IMG/VR virus record: IMGVR_UViG_3300023223_000099
Span: 1-33,350 of that record
Reading direction: 5' to 3' (one strand)
Origin: a virus
Length of the DNA stretch: 33,350 nt
A model generated the notes under the pieces. It saw nothing but the letters and a program-made list of their open reading frames with translations, searched no databases and was not told where the DNA came from. Each line of letters starts with the position of its first letter. Positions within the stretch are counted from its first letter, which is position 1. Below, one piece after another: positions 7,014 through 12,196 of the stretch. The position numbers and the translations under genes are program-made.

Positions 7014-7496
7014 CTAGCTATTAGCCTGCTTACAGTTTAATAAATCTTTCTCGTTGGTCGAAACAAGTATTACCCCTTGTTCAGCCCAGCCTCGCTGCAT
7101 ATCGGTCAAGTATTTAGCCTGACCTTCTGCACATAAGCCTTTTTTCTCTCTCATTACAGGGAACCATTCCGAATAATTCATAATAATCTCTAGCTTCTGC
7201 TCATAACCATACCCATCTAGCATTCTACGGATAATCTTATCTAGCTCAGGATCAGACATTACCGCTAACTTCAAACCATAATGGTATTTACAAAAAGCTT
7301 CTGAGTAGCCCGTAGCGTAGCCTTGACTCTTATCTATAACTTGATACCAGATATTAGCCAAAGCCCGCTGTCTAGCTCTGAGAGAGGCGTCAAACAGCGT
7401 TATAGATACCTGATACTCCTTCTTTGCATCCATAGCCGTTTGAAGGGCTTCATGAATACCCATTAGAGAGCCTTGGTTAATATGTACGTTTTTCAT
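7014..7496 (-). CDS. possible NinB-like recombination protein
   Basis: 160 aa, start overlapping the previous stop (ATGA). It is helical with an early YQVSITLF strand, an RARQRALANIW helix (compare the RS..QNA.LW segment of NinB), and a C-terminal WAEQGVIL strand like the AEQGVRF ending of NinB proteins. NinB (Orf) binds single-stranded DNA and replaces RecFOR in lambda. The match is by overall pattern only; it sits in the same operon as RecT, which fits a recombination role. It could instead be an unrelated hypothetical protein. Confidence 0.4.
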   Translation of the reverse strand: MKNVHINQGSLMGIHEALQTAMDAKKEYQVSITLFDASLRARQRALANIWYQVIDKSQGYATGYSEAFCKYHYGLKLAVMSDPELDKIIRRMLDGYGYEQKLEIIMNYSEWFPVMREKKGLCAEGQAKYLTDMQRGWAEQGVILVSTNEKDLLNCKQANS

Positions 7497-7744
7497 GCGT
7501 CTATAATCTTGCCATACTCGTCAGCCCACTGCTGAACGGGCCAAGGCGTAGAGCAAAGCAATCTTATATGCGCCGCACCTCGCTCTGTTATTGTATAGCC
7601 GCTCTCTGTGGTTTCATCAAGCTTAATCAGGCCGTTAGTTAAAAAACTCTGTGTTGCCCCAGCTATTGTAGAGACTTCACTTCTAGGGTGTGGAGCGGGT
7701 GAAACATAGTAATGTATTAAAAGCTCGATCTCATATGGTGACAT
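7493..7744 (-). CDS. winged-helix-like small phage protein
   Basis: 83 aa, AGGAG seven bases before ATG. It starts MSPYEIELLIHYYVSPAPHP, then a recognition-helix-like segment (STIAGATQSFLTNGLIKLDE) and the wing-like YTITERGAAHIRLLCSTPWP. This pattern is common to a family of small phage proteins beside recombination genes. The fold suggests DNA binding or a protein-protein adaptor; no target is known. Translationally coupled to the following gene by a 4-base overlap. Confidence 0.6.
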   Translation of the reverse strand: MSPYEIELLIHYYVSPAPHPRSEVSTIAGATQSFLTNGLIKLDETTESGYTITERGAAHIRLLCSTPWPVQQWADEYGKIIDA

Positions 7745-7770
7745 TCTCTTCTCCTATGTGACTGTATGGT

Positions 7771-7977
7771 TTAGGTTTTCTTTAGTACTTCAAGAATAAT
7801 TGCGCCTATGAATACAGTAATAATTATAGCTATAAACAATGCAAAGCCACCCCAGAACGGCATAGTCACATACCACCATGACCAATTAATAAAACCGGCT
7901 AGTTTTAGGCCTACAAATAAAACACCCAATAAGCCTAATGTACCTATACCGCTACTGCTTGAACTTGAATTACTCAT
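7771..7977 (-). CDS. small membrane protein with Ser-rich N-terminus
   Basis: 68 aa. Ser-rich N-terminus (MSNSSSSSSG), transmembrane helix 1 (about 10-30), a WSWWYV turn and helix 2 (about 38-63), ending LKKT. The WSWWW motif between two helices is seen in a family of phage and bacterial proteins annotated as transmembrane Fragile-X-F proteins, of unknown function. AGGAG lies eight bases upstream. It probably sits in the inner membrane; placement among early genes suggests a host-interaction role rather than lysis. Confidence 0.65.
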   Translation of the reverse strand: MSNSSSSSSGIGTLGLLGVLFVGLKLAGFINWSWWYVTMPFWGGFALFIAIIITVFIGAIILEVLKKT

Positions 7978-7988
7978 CGTTCTATCTC

Positions 7989-8174
7989 CTAGTTATATAA
8001 AGGGCTAGCAACCATTATTGGCTTACTTAACCATAAAGTACTAAAGTTCTTAACTCCCTCAAAGCCTCTGCATTTATTACAAACCTGCAACACCTCGTTT
8101 GGGTAGCCTTTCTTTGCTGGGAACCTTGTACGCTCCTTTGTTACTTGGCATTTTGAGCACCACTTATCAGCCAT
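7989..8174 (-). CDS. zinc-ribbon-like small protein, paralogue of the product of 16650-16841
   Basis: 61 aa with CSKC and CNKC separated by about 24 residues, an RF in the loop, and a C-terminal LWLSKPIMV. The + strand gene at 16650 encodes the same layout: CARC, RF, CTQC and YWLSKPLFK. The shared spacing and the WLSKP ending indicate a duplicated or twice-acquired family inside one phage, now on opposite arms. Function unknown; a nucleic-acid-binding or antirestriction adaptor is possible. AAGGA precedes the ATG. Confidence 0.6.
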   Translation of the reverse strand: MADKWCSKCQVTKERTRFPAKKGYPNEVLQVCNKCRGFEGVKNFSTLWLSKPIMVASPLYN

Positions 8175-8176
8175 GA

Positions 8177-8512
8177 TTAATCCTTATTTACAATTCGTTG
8201 TATTGGTTTAGCGCCTTCTGGCACTTTAGGCTGAAGCTCTACGTGGACATGATCCATGCTAAACCAGCCATCAAACCCGTAACACCTATCGCCTACTTTG
8301 GTATTCTCGCCTAGTCCTACATCTTCCCATAAGACACGCTCATCAGGGTTCTGCTTGATATAACGCAGGATATTATTATAAGCCTCTATCCTAGCGTCTA
8401 TCTTATCTAGCTCGCATTGGTCAGCCTTGCCTTGATTCCATAGCATAGTTAGACGCTCTTCTTCATTCTCAGCGTCTGCTAACTGGCATAACACGTATTT
8501 TTTAATATCCAT
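8177..8512 (-). CDS. hypothetical protein of recombination operon
   Basis: 111 aa; N-terminal two-thirds is a charged helical hairpin (about residues 8-52), and the C-terminal part is beta-rich with WFSMDHVHVELQPKVPEG. Starts with AAAGGGG well placed and lies three bases from the end of recT. No family recognised. Its tight linkage suggests it is co-expressed with RecT. Confidence 0.55.
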   Translation of the reverse strand: MDIKKYVLCQLADAENEEERLTMLWNQGKADQCELDKIDARIEAYNNILRYIKQNPDERVLWEDVGLGENTKVGDRCYGFDGWFSMDHVHVELQPKVPEGAKPIQRIVNKD

Positions 8513-8515
8513 GAC

Positions 8516-9580
8516 TTACCCCTTTAGGAAATCGTTAATAATCTCTGATTCATCCGACAACATAGCAAGCACATCTTTTGATAGCTCCTCTATAAGCTCC
8601 TGAGAGCCGCCTGTGTCGCCTTCTTCAATGGATTGAATCAGTGCGTCTTTATACTCCATAAACTTACTAGCGCCTCTCTCGTTAAGGCTGTTGACCACTT
8701 TCTGATACTTGCCTTTGTCCTTTGAAAATGAGTGATAAAGATTAATAAATATCTCTTCCTCAATCGACTTAACAAAGACGAACATCTCTAAAGCGTCATT
8801 CTTTTCTATGACCTGATCAAAGTAGTTCTTTTGATCTGCTGTAAACTCTGCAATCTTAGGCGCTGACTGCATAATAGGCTCAAAGCCTTCATTCTCGTTA
8901 GACATATGGACTGCTGCATCCATTGCGCCACCATTAGAGCGGGGCCACATCTTAAAACCTCGACGAACTACTGTTTTTTTAGCCTGCTCAAAGAAGTCTG
9001 TTATCCAAGGGCCAAAGCCTTTCTTGCCTGCCTCAGACCTGCCTTTAATATCTTCTATCTCATCGGCCTTCATCGTGGTGGTTAGATAATCACCCTCTGA
9101 GGTTTTAGCCACACAATAAACACCTACAAAATCACCTCGATCACTGGAGAATGCATCATAGATATGTGTAGGCTTTTCACCGGGGCCGTTATCAGTGAAT
9201 GTATCATTCTTAAATACAATCTGTGATTGAACCCATTTAATAGAGCCTGAATCAGTAGCCAGCTTACACAAGCCCATATAGCTAGGCTCTAGGAATATGC
9301 GCGGAACCCACTTACCCTCATTGTTCTTTACGTTACGAGGTAACAAATAGGCCAGCTTCTCAGCAGGGTTAAGCGATAAGTTAATAGCTGCAATATTCGT
9401 TACGGCCTGTAATAAGCTGTTAGGCGAACTCTTAGCGGCATCCATTAAACGAGAATTATTATTTAATAACTGTACTGCAAAGCCTTTTTCTTTATCGAAA
9501 TTCATAGCAGGCGCTACTACATTAAATCGTTCTTGTGCCTGATCCATTACTTCTACTAGTGATAATTGGTTATCCATCAT
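8516..9580 (-). CDS. recT: RecT-family single-strand annealing protein
   Basis: 354 aa. The RecT core spans about residues 25-235: SLLQAVTNIAAINLSLNPA, AYLLPRN, LEPSYMGLCKLATDSG and the EQAKKTVVRRGFKMWPRS helix near its end are characteristic. The family binds single-stranded DNA and anneals complementary strands during phage recombination and replication. About 115 extra C-terminal residues form a charged helical tail that is not part of the usual core. Two possible ATG starts are adjacent (9580 and 9577), after AAGGAAGG. The usual partner exonuclease (RecE, YqaJ or lambda Exo type) is not seen nearby. Confidence 0.9.
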   Translation of the reverse strand: MMDNQLSLVEVMDQAQERFNVVAPAMNFDKEKGFAVQLLNNNSRLMDAAKSSPNSLLQAVTNIAAINLSLNPAEKLAYLLPRNVKNNEGKWVPRIFLEPSYMGLCKLATDSGSIKWVQSQIVFKNDTFTDNGPGEKPTHIYDAFSSDRGDFVGVYCVAKTSEGDYLTTTMKADEIEDIKGRSEAGKKGFGPWITDFFEQAKKTVVRRGFKMWPRSNGGAMDAAVHMSNENEGFEPIMQSAPKIAEFTADQKNYFDQVIEKNDALEMFVFVKSIEEEIFINLYHSFSKDKGKYQKVVNSLNERGASKFMEYKDALIQSIEEGDTGGSQELIEELSKDVLAMLSDESEIINDFLKG

Positions 9581-9765
9581 CCTTCCTTTTTGCTATCTAA
9601 TTTTGTTGTACCTGAAACCATTTCGCGTATAGCGTCAGCTACGTATACTGACAACCTATCAAATGCAACAGCGCCATCAATGCCAGTCTCAAAGGCAAGA
9701 ACTACGTCTATTAGTTCGTCCCTGTCCAGCTTGGCCAAATCTTCTCTTGTTAGCTTATTAAACAT
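9577..9765 (-). CDS. small acidic protein, first gene of leftward operon
   Basis: 62 aa from the ATG at 9765, preferred because AAGGGGA lies seven bases upstream; a longer form from 9810 would begin inside the promoter region. Sequence begins MFNKLTREDLAKLDRDEL, two amphipathic helices, no cysteine. Stop overlaps the recT start, so the two are translationally coupled. No family recognised; an early regulator or a RecT partner is possible. Confidence 0.6.
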   Translation of the reverse strand: MFNKLTREDLAKLDRDELIDVVLAFETGIDGAVAFDRLSVYVADAIREMVSGTTKLDSKKEG

Positions 9766-9789
9766 TATCTTTCCCCTTAATCTGCATGA

Positions 9790-9818
9790 ACCATAGCAAT
9801 GCTTAAACATCTTGTCAA
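9790..9818 (-). promoter_or_regulatory. leftward early promoter
   Basis: On the - strand TTGACA (9818-9813) and TATGGT (9795-9790) are separated by 17 bases, close to the sigma-70 consensus. It would start transcription around 9783, just before the Shine-Dalgarno of the gene at 9765. It drives the RecT operon. Confidence 0.65.
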
Positions 9819-9825
9819 TATATAA

Positions 9826-9853
9826 TTAATACTTGCTAAGTATAGCATATAAT
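9826..9853 (+). promoter_or_regulatory. rightward early promoter (strong -10, weak -35)
   Basis: TATAAT at 9848-9853 is a perfect -10; the best -35, TTAATA at 9826-9831, is poor with a 16-base spacer. The inverted repeats lie between them, so activity is probably set by a regulator. It would transcribe the ribbon-helix-helix gene and the first cassette array. Confidence 0.5.
9829..9847. promoter_or_regulatory. overlapping inverted repeats, candidate operator
   Basis: ATACTT-gct-AAGTAT (9829-9843) and TGCTA-agta-TAGCA (9834-9847) are both perfect and share bases. They sit in the divergent spacer directly upstream of a TATAAT at 9848-9853, next to the gene of a ribbon-helix-helix protein, the obvious candidate to bind here. 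Confidence 0.55.
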
Positions 9854-9888
9854 ACTAGAATTAGCTTAAATAAACCTAAAGGTGATAT

Positions 9889-10032
9889 ATGAAAGACGAT
9901 AAAAAGCTAGCCCCGCAGACCGTAACCGTAGAACAGCGGGAGTGGATAGACAAAGAAGTAGAGCGCACATGTGAATCTATAGGAGCGGTTATTCGTAGGT
10001 TGATCCAAGATAAAATTAAGAAGGGTAAATAA
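9889..10032 (+). CDS. ribbon-helix-helix (Arc/CopG-like) transcription regulator
   Basis: 47 aa. The layout is a short strand QTVTVEQ (about 10-16), helix A REWIDKEVERT, and helix B SIGAVIRRLIQDKI, the classical ribbon-helix-helix dimer fold; the strand would enter the DNA major groove. It is the first rightward gene after a divergent control region with inverted repeats, the usual place for an autoregulating repressor. AAGGTG precedes the ATG. Its stop codon TAA forms part of the first attC-like site. It has no cassette-type left end, so it looks like the fixed gene in front of the array. Confidence 0.72.
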   Translation: MKDDKKLAPQTVTVEQREWIDKEVERTCESIGAVIRRLIQDKIKKGK

Positions 10033-10088
10033 CCCAGACGTTAACGCGACTGAGTGTGCGAAGTTCGCTTTTTAATGAATTGTTATAT
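10027..10088 (+). repeat. attC-like site A
   Basis: R'' AAATAAC (10027-10033) and R' GTTATAT (10082-10088). After AAC comes CCAGACGTTAA and before GTT comes TTTTTAATGAATT, giving an imperfect stem with a GCGA/TCGC inner part. The same left (AACCCAGAYGTTAA) and right (TTGTTATATTT) sequences occur in site K at 17.62 kb. The GAATT spacer beside GTT is like that of class 1 integron attC sites. Confidence 0.7.
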
Positions 10089-10102
10089 TTTAGGAGATTA
10101 TT

Positions 10103-10234
10103 ATGTATTTTAAGATTGATAAAATTAGCGTGTGTACTTTAGCTGTGGCGATAGCTGCACTTCTGTTTCTAAACCTAATATTTGAACCTTGGCTAATTGA
10201 AGTGCTGGCTACAGATATAGTTAAGTGTGATTAG
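10103..10234 (+). CDS. cassette 1: single-pass membrane peptide
   Basis: 43 aa beginning MYFKIDKISV; one transmembrane helix (about residues 9-30) and a short outer tail with a terminal KCD. TAGGAG precedes the ATG. The cassette (10083-10282) has ends GTTATATTTT and GAAATATAAC, 9 of 10 complementary. Its start and end sequences match those of cassette 10 in the second array (17692-17829), which also encodes a short membrane peptide. Confidence 0.5.
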   Translation: MYFKIDKISVCTLAVAIAALLFLNLIFEPWLIEVLATDIVKCD

Positions 10235-10236
10235 AA

Positions 10237-10287
10237 ATATAACGAGGAGCACATAAGTCGTAGGCCTTTTGCTGCGGGTTGTTAAAA
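10237..10287 (+). repeat. attC-like site B
   Basis: R'' ATATAAC (10237-10243), R' GTTAAAA (10281-10287). The left arm begins AACGAGGAG, as in sites J1 and J2; the right arm ends CGGGTTGTT, as in J1 and J2. The GAGGAG is Shine-Dalgarno-like. The inner stem is short and imperfect (AGGCC/GGCC region near the loop). Confidence 0.65.
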
Positions 10288-10307
10288 TTCAACTAGGAGC
10301 TAATAGA

Positions 10308-10508
10308 ATGATTAAGCGAGTATATTTTTACAGTGGACAGGTTCACATGCCCAGTGGAGTAATAAAACACATAGACGGAGTGATAGAAGTTACCAGTTGG
10401 TTCAAACACGCTAAAGCCGCATGGACTCATGCCAGAGGCGATATTATTAAGGCCATAAATGGTAGTGATGAAAAAATGGTTCACATACAAACAATTAACG
10501 AAATTTAA
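10308..10508 (+). CDS. cassette 2: hypothetical protein
   Basis: 66 aa from ATG 10308, chosen because AGGAG lies eight bases upstream and an upstream in-frame TTG would begin inside site B. The sequence starts MIKRVYFYSGQVHMPSG and is beta-rich at the N-terminus, with an aromatic helix WFKHAKAAWTHARGDII after it. No family recognised. Cassette ends GTTAAAATTC and GAAATTTAAC match 9 of 10. Confidence 0.55.
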   Translation: MIKRVYFYSGQVHMPSGVIKHIDGVIEVTSWFKHAKAAWTHARGDIIKAINGSDEKMVHIQTINEI

Positions 10509-10558
10509 CCACTGAAGCAACGGCGGCGAAGCCGTCAGATTGCCTGAAATTGTTATGT
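10503..10558 (+). repeat. attC-like site C
   Basis: R'' ATTTAAC (fits the integron RYYYAAC consensus) at 10503-10509 and R' GTTATGT at 10552-10558. The interior has a perfect ACGGC-ggcgaa-GCCGT stem extended by GCAA/TTGC with an asymmetric bulge, and outer arms CTGAAG and CCTGAAATT. This is the most classical-looking attC fold of the set. Confidence 0.75.
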
Positions 10559-10589
10559 GCTTTTATTTCACGATATACGTTTGTTTTAG

Positions 10590-10617
10590 TTGACTATGTG
10601 CGGTATACGTGTATACT
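10590..10617 (+). promoter_or_regulatory. promoter with palindromic operator inside cassette 3
   Basis: TTGACT (10590-10595), a 16-base spacer and TATACT (10612-10617). GTATAC-gt-GTATAC (10603-10616) overlaps the -10. Integron cassettes usually lack promoters; those encoding self-regulated modules (for example toxin-antitoxin pairs) are exceptions. The HTH protein in the same cassette is the natural candidate regulator. Confidence 0.6.
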
Positions 10618-10647
10618 GATTACATCAACTAAGGGAAGGGGAAGAAA

Positions 10648-10764
10648 ATGTTAAGCAAAGCAGACGTACTACAAAAATATACTAACCTATTCGGTCAAAT
10701 GACTGGTTGGAGTGACACTGTGTCAATGATGTTTATTATCGAAAGCAGAACACACAAAAATTAA
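10648..10764 (+). CDS. cassette 3, first gene: 38-aa protein
   Basis: Begins MLSKADVLQKYTNLFGQMTG; a helix followed by a Met-rich hydrophobic stretch and a basic RTHKN tail. GGGAAGGGGAAG provides a strong ribosome binding site, and the gene lies directly behind the cassette promoter. Partner of the downstream HTH gene. Unknown; it could be a toxin-like or regulatory peptide, which is speculation from the arrangement. Confidence 0.45.
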   Translation: MLSKADVLQKYTNLFGQMTGWSDTVSMMFIIESRTHKN

Positions 10765-10773
10765 GGGCCAGAA

Positions 10774-10932
10774 ATGACACCAGCACAACAAGCGAAGGCA
10801 TTGGGGCTTAAGAGCCTCAAACAAGCAATTGACTTGGGTTGGCCTCGGTCAACTCTTAATGATATGCACCACAACAAACCAGATAGATTTGAAATAGTGA
10901 TCTTGGGGTGTATAGCAAAACTCGACACATAA
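10774..10932 (+). CDS. cassette 3, second gene: Cro-like HTH DNA-binding protein
   Basis: 52 aa, starting MTPAQQAKALGLKSLKQAID. The pattern LKSLKQAIDLGWPRSTLNDMHHNKPDRF is that of small phage helix-turn-helix proteins in which STLNDMH is the recognition helix. It likely binds the GTATAC palindrome of its own promoter. The TAA stop is part of site D. Cassette ends GTTATGTGCT and GACACATAAC match 8 of 10, the first eight without mismatch. Confidence 0.6.
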   Translation: MTPAQQAKALGLKSLKQAIDLGWPRSTLNDMHHNKPDRFEIVILGCIAKLDT

Positions 10933-10976
10933 CGTGGAAATAAACGGCTTTAGACCGTTTCATTGGGTTGTTATTG
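10927..10976 (+). repeat. attC-like site D (GTGG family)
   Basis: R'' ACATAAC (10927-10933), R' GTTATTG (10970-10976). Core: AACGTGGAAATAAACGG, loop ctttaga, CCGTTTCATTGGGTTGTT. AAACGG pairs with CCGTTT, and AAT pairs with ATT after one extra C/G on the right arm, like the extrahelical base of attC L boxes; GTGGA faces GGGTT as the unpaired spacer. Confidence 0.75.
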
Positions 10977-10997
10977 TGCCGATTAGATAAGGTATTT

Positions 10998-11147
10998 ATG
11001 GATTACGAAAGAGTAAAAGCCGAGTTCGAGAAAGCCGCCATTAAAAAAGGTTATTGTCTAGATAAAGATGATAGCGATATGTATAAGGATGTTTGGCTAC
11101 AAGAGGCTTGGGAGATATTCAACTTAATGGATATCAAGGCAATATAA
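10998..11147 (+). CDS. cassette 4: small charged helical protein
   Basis: 49 aa beginning MDYERVKAEFEKAAIKKGYC, with a Trp-containing second helix (YKDVWLQEAWEIFNLMD). Similar short phage proteins with a final W..AW pattern are common and uncharacterised. AAGG lies six bases before ATG. Cassette ends GTTATTGTGC and GCAATATAAC match 8 of 10, the mismatches being adjacent. Confidence 0.5.
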   Translation: MDYERVKAEFEKAAIKKGYCLDKDDSDMYKDVWLQEAWEIFNLMDIKAI

Positions 11148-11192
11148 CGTGGAAATAAGCGGACACCGTTCCGTTTCATTGGGTTGTTAAAA
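11142..11192 (+). repeat. attC-like site E (GTGG family)
   Basis: R'' ATATAAC (11142-11148), R' GTTAAAA (11186-11192). Same arms as D and F but AAGCGG replaces AAACGG, which still pairs with CCGTTT through a G-T wobble, and the terminal loop is a different eight bases (acaccgtt). Change in the stem without loss of pairing argues for a selected fold. Confidence 0.75.
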
Positions 11193-11205
11193 TTAAGGTT
11201 TGAAT

Positions 11206-11391
11206 ATGAGATATAAAAGTTGTGCAAAATGGCCCGAGGGAACTTTCCCTAATAGCAACGATGTAACGAGGGAGCCTGAGTGGAGCAAGGGCGCAGCCGA
11301 GAATGTGTGTATTACGCTGGAGCGGGACGGTTTAGCTGGGGAAGGAGAAGTATTCCCTGTGAGGACGTGGACAGAGGAAGAGAAATTTTAA
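11206..11391 (+). CDS. cassette 5: hypothetical protein
   Basis: 61 aa from ATG 11206 with AAGG seven bases upstream. Begins MRYKSCAKWPEGTFPNSNDV; acidic C-terminal half (VCITLERDGLAGEGEVFPVR) resembling a small beta domain that ends WTEEEKF. No family recognised with certainty; the pattern of a Cys near each third suggests a compact fold. Cassette ends GTTAAAATTA and AAATTTTAAC match 9 of 10. Confidence 0.55.
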   Translation: MRYKSCAKWPEGTFPNSNDVTREPEWSKGAAENVCITLERDGLAGEGEVFPVRTWTEEEKF

Positions 11392-11442
11392 CCCTGAAAA
11401 CACAATTTTACGAAGTAAATATTTTGCTTTGACTTGTTAAGT
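11386..11442 (+). repeat. attC-like site G
   Basis: R'' TTTTAAC (11386-11392), R' GTTAAGT (11436-11442; fits GTTRRRY exactly). Inner stem TTTAC-gaa-GTAAA, with longer arms TGAAAACACAAT and ATTTTGCTTTGA aligned with few mismatches. The spacer next to GTT is GACTT. Confidence 0.7.
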
Positions 11443-11459
11443 TGCGAAAGGATGGAGAA

Positions 11460-11645
11460 ATGAAGGATAAAAATTATTATGCCAGTTTTCACCCAAAACC
11501 GAGAACAGGTAAAGAATGTAAGAAAGTGAATTGTGAGAGACACAAATCTTATGTTGAGTGGAAATGCGGCAATAGTGATTTGAAGTTTTGCATGGACTGC
11601 AAGCACTCCCATGTCTCACAATACATAAAGATTGTGACAACTTAA
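11460..11645 (+). CDS. cassette 6: Cys-rich, probably zinc-binding protein
   Basis: 61 aa from ATG 11460 (AAGG eight bases upstream; the in-frame TTG at 11442 lies in site G). Five cysteines in ECKKVNC, KCG and FCMDC plus HKS and KHSH histidines suggest a small zinc finger. Basic overall, so RNA or DNA binding is plausible. Cassette ends GTTAAGTTGC and ACAACTTAAC match 9 of 10 and pair poorly with the neighbouring cassettes. Confidence 0.55.
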   Translation: MKDKNYYASFHPKPRTGKECKKVNCERHKSYVEWKCGNSDLKFCMDCKHSHVSQYIKIVTT

Positions 11646-11687
11646 CGTGGAAATAAACGGCTAGTCCGTTTCATTGGGTTGTTATTT
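11640..11687 (+). repeat. attC-like site F (GTGG family)
   Basis: R'' ACTTAAC (fits RYYYAAC), R' GTTATTT. AAACGG and CCGTTT pair around only five bases (ctagt), the shortest loop of the three GTGG-family sites. Everything from AACGTGGAAATAAACGG to the GTT is otherwise the same as D. Confidence 0.75.
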
Positions 11688-11714
11688 TGCACATATACAA
11701 AAGGTAGAATTGAA

Positions 11715-11894
11715 ATGAATAGAATAAAATCAGCGTTAAAGGCAGTAAGCATGACTCAGTGGTTTGTAAAAACATCATGGGGTTATATCACGACAAAAAG
11801 ACTTGATAGCAAGGTTGAATTTTTCACCGGCATTATCCCTGCGTGGATTAATTTTACCATTGCGACATACAAAGATAATAGAGGTGCAATATAA
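11715..11894 (+). CDS. cassette 7: hypothetical basic protein
   Basis: 59 aa from ATG 11715; begins MNRIKSALKAVSMTQWFVKT, basic N-terminal helix then a hydrophobic/aromatic half (VEFFTGIIPAWINFTIATYK). Might associate with membrane. AAGG lies somewhat far upstream. Cassette ends GTTATTTTGC and GCAATATAAC match 9 of 10. No family recognised. Confidence 0.5.
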   Translation: MNRIKSALKAVSMTQWFVKTSWGYITTKRLDSKVEFFTGIIPAWINFTIATYKDNRGAI

Positions 11895-11975
11895 CCAAAT
11901 GCTTTTTGGGAGGACAGAACGGAATGAGTAAAACGAATGTAGAGAAAGACGATCCACAACAGCTAATTGTTATAA
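11889..11975 (+). repeat. attC-like site H (long; overlaps a coding start)
   Basis: R'' ATATAAC (11889-11895), R' GTTATAA (11969-11975). The 87-base site has imperfect arms (GCTTTTTGGGA against the complement of the segment before AATTGTT: GCT.TT..GGA shared). The right end AGCTAATTGTT resembles A and C. A ribosome binding site, an ATG (11924) and 15 codons of the next gene lie inside it. Confidence 0.55.
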
Positions 11976-12196
11976 ATCCGATGGTGATTGCACCAAAGGA
12001 CGGAACCCCCGTTTTATTAAAATTCCGCGATGATTTAAGCAAACACTGCAAGCGCGACAAAGAGTACTGGGAAGGCGTTATGTTTGTTGGGAAAAACCAC
12101 AATAGTCGTAGTCAGTGGATGTTTGCCGCCCCCGTTGGTATGAGCGGGTTCCCTGACGCTTGGTTTGAAGGTTGGTATGACATCAAGGATTTATAA
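11924..12196 (+). CDS. cassette 8: APKDGT-motif phage protein
   Basis: 90 aa from ATG 11924, supported by GGGAGG ten bases upstream; the alternative ATG at 11981 lies 12 bases after the crossover but lacks a ribosome binding site. The cassette-encoded part has IAPKDGTPVLLKF, a motif shared by a common family of small phage and bacterial proteins of unknown role (PIETAPKDGTxILLW), and WMFAAP...GFPDAWFEGWYDIKDL at the C-terminus. The first 15 residues come from site H, so the protein appears to be a fusion across the recombination point. Ends GTTATAAATC/GATTTATAAC match 10 of 10. Confidence 0.65.
   Translation: MSKTNVEKDDPQQLIVINPMVIAPKDGTPVLLKFRDDLSKHCKRDKEYWEGVMFVGKNHNSRSQWMFAAPVGMSGFPDAWFEGWYDIKDL

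Noticed and set aside
9577-9810. Longer 77-residue form of the first leftward gene starting at 9810
   Set aside because: Its start codon lies between the -35 and -10 of the leftward promoter, so the transcript would not contain it.
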